The notes beneath the pieces were generated by a model that saw only the letters and a list, made by a program, of their open reading frames with translations, was not told the DNA's origin and did no database searches. A stretch of 64,000 bases of DNA from Mesostigma viride (lineage: Eukaryota > Streptophyta > Mesostigmatophyceae > Mesostigmatales > Mesostigmataceae): assembly GCA_009746045.1 (NCBI GenBank), contig RPFO01000744.1, forward strand, positions 1,024,635 to 1,088,634, read 5' to 3'. A program made the translations under genes and the position numbers. Of the stretch, positions 32,601-42,500 are shown in pieces. Within the stretch, counting starts at the first letter, position 1, and every line of letters begins with the position of its first letter.

Positions 32601-35600
32601 GAGCCTGGTTAGGTACCCTGGGGTTCCTGCATCATGTTTAATAGAAAGTGTTGTTTCACACAAGTTTAATAGAAAGTGTTGTTTCACACAAGTTTAATAG
32701 AAAGTGTTGTTTCACATGTCCCCCGGGTGTGTACACAGTTATGTAGGCTCATCACCTTTAATCAACTGCCGTAGTGGTCAAATCACTTTGCAACAAATAC
32801 GTTGCACATCAACCTCGCACACTGCTATCCATGGGCCGTATTCCGCCTCTCGCAAAGTCTAGTTCAAATGCTGCTTTACTCGCCTACTAGAATCTGGAAT
32901 AATTTCATGGAATCATACTAAGAAAGCGCCGAGTCGCAATTAGTGTGTGGAAATCGCGTTGCCTTGCAGACCTAAACTATCGCCTTGTTTTCGGGGTCGC
33001 AGTGATTGTGACCACTACTGCAGCTTATAGAATATAGCCTTTGTTGGTCACAATTGCTGCTACGCCGTGTGTCTGGTCACCGGTGGCTGCCTGCTGGCAT
33101 TACTACCCAGGATCACCCTTTGGGCAGTTTGTCTCCTCTACTGGGCACGTCAGAGCATCCCCTTGAAGAAATTCAGGTTTGCCAATTTGCGGTAGGACCT
33201 GCTGGCCTGGCCTCTTGCCGTCTTGTCACAGCCCCTTTCCTTTTCATGGTGCATCTCCCCACCTGCGTGGAAACGTATTTGCTGGCTGAATAACGAAGGG
33301 GTGACAGGAAGCAGGTAAAAAGCCTGTTGACTGTAACATAAATGATGTGGGGGCATGAGCAGGTAATGTGTGTGGACACGCGCGGATCGTTTTCACGTGC
33401 CGCTTGGGGGCGGCGCAGGAAGATATGCCTTACCATACAGAATAAATCAACGGACGACAATATTGCCCGTTTGGTGTATATATTGTCATTTCATGTCACA
33501 GGAAGGTGTCCCCCTGCCGCACCGACTGCCTCGCAATGACCGCCTGCCTCTTCCGGTGCGAGACCATTTGGCCCGAGGCAAAAGCCGAGCTCAACGTGAT
33601 GTTGGAAGAGGTTTCCGTCAACGAGCTGACGGATCTGTGTGCGACCCAGGTGGGCTGCGACGCCCGGCCCGAGCTGCGGCTGCCGTCCTCGGCGTTCGAG
33701 TGTCGTAATTTCGGGCCGTTCTTGAACCTGTTGCTGCGTGGGGAGGCACTGGTGGACACGGGGGGGGATCCTGGGAACACGACGGGGGGCAGTCCACCGC
33801 TGCAGGCAAGTGGGGATCGCAATTAGTGTGTCAATGTGACTAGGGAGTGGGCATTGTTGGAGTGGAGGTTGCTGGAGCGGCCAACTTTTTTGAATTATTG
33901 TCCATTAAAATGCTCGGTAGTGGTTTGGAGGGGATAGTATTGAAGCGCACGCGTCGTGAGGAGTGTCGTGCTTGATTGCCCGTGTAAATGCCTTGACTCG
34001 TTGAGCTTTTTATCGTTTCTATCACGGTCCTCTTGGTCTAACTGTGAACAATGGGGTGGCCGTTGGTCCGTCAGGGGCACAAAAAGGTGGGCCTGGGACC
34101 TAAGAATTGGAGGAGTTGCTCCCGCACAGCCTTTGTAGTTGCTCCCTCAATGCCTAGTAGGCATGCTAGTCGCCTTCTTTGTGGGCCAGTCAGGCAGGTG
34201 CTTGGGTGAGCGCCAAGGTCGGGGGGGCAGGCAGGCTAGGCGATACTCTATCCCTGGCTTGTACTGTATTAATTAATTAGAAACATAACTTGTACTGTAT
34301 CCTAGGATGATACTCTATCCTAGGGTTATACTCCATCCTTGGCTTCCTGGGGACGACCCCTTGTCTGAGAACGCAGGGCATTTGGATTCCAGTGTCTCGT
34401 TCTTCAACAAGGAAATTATATATTGCATCTTGGGATCAAGAAGTCTTCTTTTATGTATCATGCTTTTCAAAAGTCCTCTGTATGTGTTTTCTTGTCGCTG
34501 CATGCCTGCGCTGGTCCTTGTGTGGGAGTGCAGGGCAGCATCAACGTCAGTCCATACATGGACGCCGCAGACGTCGCTGCCCTGGCCTTACTCATCAGCG
34601 AATGCCACGCCAACCTAGAAAAGCTTGAGTCCACCCCCCTGCAGGAGGCGCCCAAGTGCGCGCATGGCTGCTCTCTGCTGCACGCGGGCGACTTCCACTG
34701 TGACCTTGACTGCTTGTCGGTGGAGTGCAACTATGACTTTGCCGACTGCTGCGAGGAGCACGTCCACTATAGCGGTTAGTATTTTAACAATGGCACACGC
34801 CATTGTGATTATGCTATAATTGTGATTATGTTACCGTGGCGGCCCTGAAGGAATCGCCTCGTCCACCCCGCTGGATCATTGGCCACTCTTCCCCAGACGT
34901 CGGCCCTCGTCTTCTCATTCTTTTTGCCTCCCCTAAGCCACGTTTTTTAGAGTTTCCCCCTTTGGATTAATAAATGAGTTAATTAAACTTTTAGAGTTCC
35001 CCCCTTTGGATTAATAAATGAGTTAATTAAACTTTTAGAGTTTCCCCTTTGGATTAATTAATGAGTTAATTAAACTCGTTCTCCCGTTGGGGAGTCACGG
35101 AGCATTAACCTCGATCTCTCTATTGGATGCTCTTGGTTCTGCTCCTCAGTATCCCTCCCTCTATCTGCTGGTTCTGCTTTCTTTCGCCGCCTTCCTCCCC
35201 CCTTTCCCGTTTCCCTGTCCCATCTCAGACTTGGTGCCTATCTACCCATGTTTCAGCTTGAGCATTCCCAATAGACGTACACTGTGTGCATGCCCCCACG
35301 ATCCTTCCACGCACCGAAGGGCCTATCTCAGTTGCATCCATACTGATGAATGTTCACAAATGATGCACACTGAACATTTTATCATCTTGCATATGTTTCC
35401 TCATCAATCCGAAATGAATTTTTTTTCTGCTAAATTGTTGATCTATGAGCAATTCCTACTGGCCTTGTCGAACATGTCTGCGTGCCTTCCTTACTCATCG
35501 CCTCCTATATAGGCTGGAACTGCTACCTTACATTGCATTTCGTTGCTGTGGTTAACCCCTTTCCTGTTCCATGCCCACAAACCGGCTTCGTACGCATCAC

Positions 35601-38600
35601 CTCATCCCTTGCCATCCACTCCCAGGCGATCATCATTATCACTGCCCGTCCAGCCAGCCCGGCAGCCTGATGCGACTGGGAGAGCAGCTTTTCCGATTCA
35701 ACTTCACCGTGCCTTCGGACATGGATGAAGGGCCAAACATCACCAACGAGACGTCAGGACAGGGCCTTCCCTCGACAGCCTACCAGGACAGCACGCGGTG
35801 GCGGATGGCGGGGGTCACCAACCGCATCATCGCAGGCATCGTGATCAAGCAGCACCGGACGCCGCTGGAGGTGGTGCCCCCCAACAAGAAATTCTCGTCG
35901 CTGTTCAAGCTCGCGTTTGGCGCGGGGGGCCAGGCAAAGCCGTTTGGTGCTAAGTAAGCAATGGATTGTATCATTAAGGGGGGGCGGGGGGCAGAAGGTA
36001 GCGGTGGGCCCAAGAGGTCGAGGTGGGGTGGGGGTAAAGGGTTGGGAAAGGGAGAGTTTTGTCCTTGGAATCCAGCCCAGTGGGAACCCAGCATTAGGGC
36101 CAGTACAGTGAGGCAGCGTGAGCCTGTAGGCCGTTTAAGGTTATTTTGACTAGTTGAGCTTCCCAAGCTTTGAATAGCCTTTTCATTTGTGGTGTTGCTG
36201 TCACATTCCGTTACCTTGTGCTTCAAGGCATTTCTTTTTAATGATGTCCTTGCAGCTTCTTTTATTTCTGTGGCAACCGACCTTGTTCTGTTGCGCATTC
36301 CCTCGTGCTGTGCCTGGATTCCTTGTTCTGCTTTTCTGAACGGTTCCGAATGTCCCTGCGGTTGTGGGACCGTGGTGGGCGTTTGTTCCCTGTGAGATAA
36401 CGCTGACTTGTCTCAATCATGGTGTGTGGGGTGGCTTGGTGTGCAGCCCCCGTTTTTTGCGCGAGTCGTCCCTGTACGTCCCTGAGCTGGTCAACCGCAC
36501 GCGCGAGTTTTTTACACCGGACCAGCTGACGAAGCAGGACGTCCCCCTAGGTATTGGCATCTTTGACAAGTATATGTGCTAGGATTTCGCGCTAGCAACC
36601 TTATTAGATATAGCTTATTAGATATCTTGGTTGAGGAAAATAAGGAAGAAAAGGATCCAGTGGGTATCCACCCTAACATGGTATGGGTAATTAATGCACA
36701 AATAGACCTGTAATGGAGGCAAGAGCGCTATCAAATCAGGTGGTAAATATGGTAGTGTCCGCACAAGGTAGGGTCATGCCACGGAGGATCACTGGGTCAG
36801 TAGTGGGGCCCATAGACACAATCCACTCTGACTAATGCCTCACCAGGAAATGGTAAGCATAATGCCGCAGTCACTAACAGTTTATCAAACATTCCTGTAT
36901 CTTTTATAAAGTTGATCAGGAGCTGATGGATAAGTCTGTGCCATGCTTATCTCTTCAACCTGTTTCTTTCACTAAAGAGCTAGTAAAGAGTTATTGAAGG
37001 CTTCGTAACTGAATTGTTATTCTTATGGTTTTCCTAGCTGTGCTTCAAGTAAATCGTGGGCTATGCTTCCGTGGCAGAGGATTGCACCAGCAGCCTGCCC
37101 AAGAAACTGATTTGACACTCTGGCATGTGCATGGGTGGTTCTTTCCTTCCACAGGGTTCTTTCCCCTGCACCATCATGGCAGGGATATCTTCCCCATCTT
37201 CATCGACATGAGCAAGAGTCAGGAGGAGGCACTCCTGTGGGTGGAGTACCTCAGGGAAGGGTCATTTCTGGACACGGCGACTGAGGAGGTACAGGTGGAG
37301 GTAAGCATCCTACCAAGATTGAGTTGTTGTCTATTACTTGTACATACCATTCTATTTCTTTTATTCTTATCAAGCGGTCCTCTGTCCTACCAAACCAAGG
37401 AAGTAGAGGTGGAGCTAATTCCTGCCCAGCATTTAAGCACCGTCGTCTGTTGCTGTCTAGTACACGGTCATGTTGACGTCTACGTGGTGTGCCATCCTTA
37501 GGGATTCGTAAGCGGTCCTTTGTAAGTGCAGCCGAGGAGCTGCAGGTGGAGGTAAGCACAGAAACTGCCTCGCATACATTACAGCAGGCCAGGCTGGCTA
37601 GGGGCGCACACTCCCTGCCCAGGAAGGCCTCCACCCAGACTGCCTGCCGCTATCCTCTGATGGCGGCTAAATGCCTGGCAGGCAAGCTGCTGCACACAGG
37701 CAAGATGCCTCGCTCAGCCAGCGATATATGACCAAAAGGTAGTGCGTCGGGTATTGAAATAAACGAGGGATGCACGGGCGGTTCCACAAAGGCACAAGTG
37801 ACCCTGCACTGCAGGGCGTTGAAGGCTGTGTTCTAACTGACATATGTGTCATGTATTGGCATGTAAACTACGTCCGGTATCATGACATGCTCCTCACTGG
37901 GAGTCTTAGCTGTGGTTTACCATTTACCAATACTATTCCCCCCAACCTGTCAACGGCATCTGACAACCCCCGACTTTGCGAATCATGACATGACCGCCAA
38001 GTATGCCAACAGACGTCTCTAAACAATGGTGTTGACCACCCACCCCTGATACGTCGAACTGTGCGCAGATGGTCACCTACGACGTCATTCTCGAGTACTT
38101 TGGGGTGGTGGTCATCTCCTTCTTTAAATGATTCCTTTGTTCCGCCCATCGCCTATAATGCTGCAGATCGTCACCTACAACGGCATCCTGGAGTACTTCG
38201 GGCTCCTCGTCGTGCGCTTCCAGCGCCAGCCCGGCGGCGTGGTCCTCATCAGCTCCACCGTCCAGATGTTCAGCCTCGACATGTACAACACGCCAGCCGA
38301 GTGCGTGCGCGGTGTGGGGGAGGCTCTGCTGGTGCTCATGGTCATGGCAGGTGGGGTGGACTAGCTAGGAGTTGCCTCACTTGCGGGCTACTTTTGCTGT
38401 AATCGGGGTATTGCTTTATTGGCCTGCTGCGGGCACGCCTTCTCATGGCAGGTGGGGTGCGCTACCTAAACTGAGCACCCATACAGGGGGGTAGTTGTAG
38501 GGATCCTGTGTCCTTTTGACTGGGAGTGCTTGCAAACATGTATGAAGTATCCTGTGCTATTGCATAAGCTAAGTTTCCATTGTCACCACCATCATTATTT

Positions 38601-39466
38601 TTGTCATAATATTTTGCGATGCTGTAGATGTGATGCCCTTTTGATGGGACCAAAACAATCACGACACATCGACCAAAACAATCACGACATTGAGACGCGA
38701 CACATCTATCAGCTTTTTATCCTTCCACCACGTGTGATGCTCGTGGACATGTGACAACTGACAGCGGCGATGGCCATCGTGGATATGTGACAACTGACAG
38801 CGGCGATGGCCATCGTGGACATGTGACAACTGACAGCGGCGATGGCCATCGTGGATATGTGACAACTGACAGCGGCGATGGCCATCGTGGATATGTGACA
38901 ACTGACAGCGGCGATGGCCATCGTGGACATGTGACAACTGACAGCGGCGATGGCCATCGTGGACATGTGACAACTGACAGCGGCGATGGCCATCGTGGAC
39001 ATGTGACAACTGACAGCGGCGATGGCCATCGTGGATATGTGACAACTGACAGCGGCGATGGCCATCGTGGATATGTGACAACTGACAGCGGCGATGGCCA
39101 TCGTGGATATGTGACAACTGACAGCGGCGATGGCCATCGTGGATATGTGACAACTGACAGCGGCGATGGCCATCGTGGACATGTGACAACTGACAGCGGC
39201 GATGGCCATCGTGGACATGTGACAACTGACAGCGGCGATGGCCATCGTGGACATGTGACAACTGACAGCGGCGATGGCCATCGTGGATATGTGACAACTG
39301 ACAGCGGCGATGGCCATCGTGGATATGTGACAACTGACAGCGGCGATGGCCATCGTGGACATGTGACAACTGACAGCGGCGATGGCCATCGCCATGGTCA
39401 ACCATTGACACTTCAGGTTGCTTAGAAAATGGTACTGACAGGCACGCAGGCAGGCAGACGGACAGA

Positions 39467-39539
<73 letters not shown>

Positions 39540-42500
39540 CCCAAGGGAGAGATGCTTCTATATGCTCGCCCAAGGATCCTATAGCGTGGCAATGTCATGA
39601 CAACACTTTGTGAGTGCTGAAAACTGCACCTCATGGTCCCCCGCAGGCACCCTATCCGAGCTGCAACAGATGCTGGCTTGTGCAGTTAAGACGGGCAGCC
39701 TCTATAATTACTTTGCCAACGTGGCCAACTTGATCGACCTCACTTCCATCACGCTCTTCTACGTCTGCATCGCGCTCTGGATAAGCTTCCTGGTCAAGTA
39801 CCATGGCGGGTTTGACATCCAGCTGAGCTATCAGCCGTACCGGACGCAGTTTGAGACGGATGGCGAGAGGCTGGCAAAGATGCTTGAATTAGCCAACAAC
39901 GGGACCGGCATGCTTGAGTTGATCGATGCGTTTGAGGAGGTATGTGGGGGTCACTTCTTATTGATCTTTATGCTTAACTGCACCCATAAGCAGGGGAATC
40001 TCCCATTGCCACTGGCTGTTGTGGACACGACTACATTCTTTGCCTTCTTCTGGTGTACTGCTGTGTATAACTTTGGCCAAGTTTCCGTCAGGGTTTGACG
40101 TAATTGGACACGTTTAGATCTACTCGCTTATCAACTGAAGACTGGCTGTTCCTTAGGATGTGGAAGTTGGGGCGGTGCCCATGTTATTCTGCGATTGCCA
40201 AACCTTTTTCTAATGGTTGGGGGCTAGAATTACCCGGCCTGGATTTTTGAAAACTTAGTACAGGTGCTTGTTACTCCGTTTGTCCTACTCCACAGTGTCT
40301 GTTGAACGCGAACCCGCTGAACCCATCACATCCTCAAACCTAAACCTTGAAACAGTGCAAGGCATTTCTCAAGAATCGACGCACATGTCCTGACCTTGTA
40401 TTCGCTCCGTTCTGTCTGCCCTTACATTACAACACTCTGTACCCCTTATACTTCACAACCTCCACAAACAGGTGGAGGACATCTCGCGAATGGTGGACAT
40501 GTACAGCTTTCTGACCGCGCTCAACCTGCTGTTCACCATGTTCCGCATCCTCAAGCTGACCGACTTTCACCCGCGTCTGGGCATCGTTACCCACACGCTC
40601 GCGCGCGCCCTTAACGACATCACCCATTATTTACTGGTCGCTGGCGTGGTCTTTATCAGCTTTGCGACAATGGCGCACCTGTACGTGGCAAACACTTCAA
40701 ACAGTTTTTGTGTATTAGGGGGGGAGGGGGGGGAGCCACGTAGCCACAAAGTTTTACCCTAGTTTTTCTATAGCGCCTTCCTCAGCTTTGCGACGATGGC
40801 ACACCTGTACATGGCATACAAGGCTATTATTTACACCATAGATTTTGATCGACGCCCTTGATCGTTATGGCACCATGCTCAGCTTGGTAGCCATGGCATA
40901 TCTCTAGGTCACACTGTCGTTCGGTTGGCTGTCTTAGAGAGAGGCTCTCACACGGGCGACTCTGACATGGCTGTGACATGGCCGTGACATGGCCGTGACA
41001 TGGCTGTGACATGGCTGTGACATGGCTGTGACATCGTTGGCTGTGACATGGGTCTCTCATGCATAGCAGACTGCATCACACCCGTTGCAGGTTTCCCTAT
41101 TACGCGGATGGGCAGTGGTGAGCTATATCCCGGCGCAGTTGTGATTTATTGGAAAGCCAACTTGGACATAAGCTATTTCTTGGCGGCGCAGTGCACTGTA
41201 CAAGTGCTGGACAGCTCTGGTGGCACTTGTACTGCACACAGCTTGCTGCCTTGACAACAGACTGGCCCAAAAACACCCAACTATCCCTAATGGCAAGGTT
41301 ATAACTGCCTACCCCCCACAAGTTCCCCATCGATGTTGGTCTCGTTCGTCAGCAAGCCACTGTCCCTTTTTCTCTCAACCTTTTGATCCTGTTTAATTCC
41401 TTATGGTGTGACAACTGGGCAGCGGGCCAACCTCTTTTTAAGGTGCACATGTCTGCCACATGATAGCGCTGTTGTTATATAAGCATGTTTATCATTTATA
41501 TCTTACACATGGATCTCATGAGGCATATTCCTGTCCCGGATCCTTGATACGTTTTCAACCCCCTTGTTCACCCCTATCTATCCTACGGGGCCAACTCTTG
41601 TGGCACAAGTGTGTCCAAGCTCACCTTGCTGTGCCTTCCCCACCCTTATAATGCACAGTTGTAACAAATACCATCTTATTTACCTGGGTAGGTCCGTTGG
41701 CACAAGCCTGGCCTATGCTTCCACACCTTGCTCCTGTGGTATGTCTGATGTCCTTTTGATGCTGCTGCTCAACCTGGGCAGGTCCTTTGGCACGAGCCTG
41801 GCCGAGTTCTCCACCCTCCGCAACTCATTCAACACCTGCTTCCTCATGGTGGTGGGCGAGGTCAACATCAATGACAAGCTCATAGCCATGCAGGGTCTGC
41901 AGCTCTCCATGGCCTGGATTTTCTTCTGGTGCGTGCGATTTGCTGTAGTGAAGTACACAGCATCTGTCGCTGGAAATGAGCTGGATATTCTTCTGGTGCT
42001 TGCGACTTGATGTAGTGGACCACGGAGGATCTATTGCTGGAAATGGCTTGGAAATTTTTGTGGTGCTGCGATTCGCTACGGTGGACCATGTAGGATCTGT
42101 TGATGGAAAAGGCCTGGATATTCTCCTGGTATGGACTCCATGTTGCAAGTGAAGACCTAGCAGAGCATGGCCTGCCATTCTAGTAGACATTACACGGCAA
42201 GGCATCCCACCATATGTTTGCTTCGTATACGACTCTATGCTGAAATCGCATTGGAGCCAGTGTTAGTGGGAGCCACGTCTCGCCATGTTTTGTTCTTCCT
42301 GCCATCACTGATCTCGTTTTCTGCTGTTGCATCTGCACATTGTGCTTGCCTTTCTACTCCCCCCCAACATCCTTCATCGCTCATCACAAGCAGGCTCTTC
42401 ATGATCATCATGGTAAGACTGTCGGCTTAGTCAACTTGGAAGTGAGGTAAACAGAGGACCACTCTCCCCCTGGCCGGAATTCACGTTCTTATAAGCTGGT

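Noticed and set aside
38742-39391. CRISPR-like array of regular repeats
   Set aside because: Units are contiguous 36-bp tandem copies with no unique spacers, in a eukaryotic intron.
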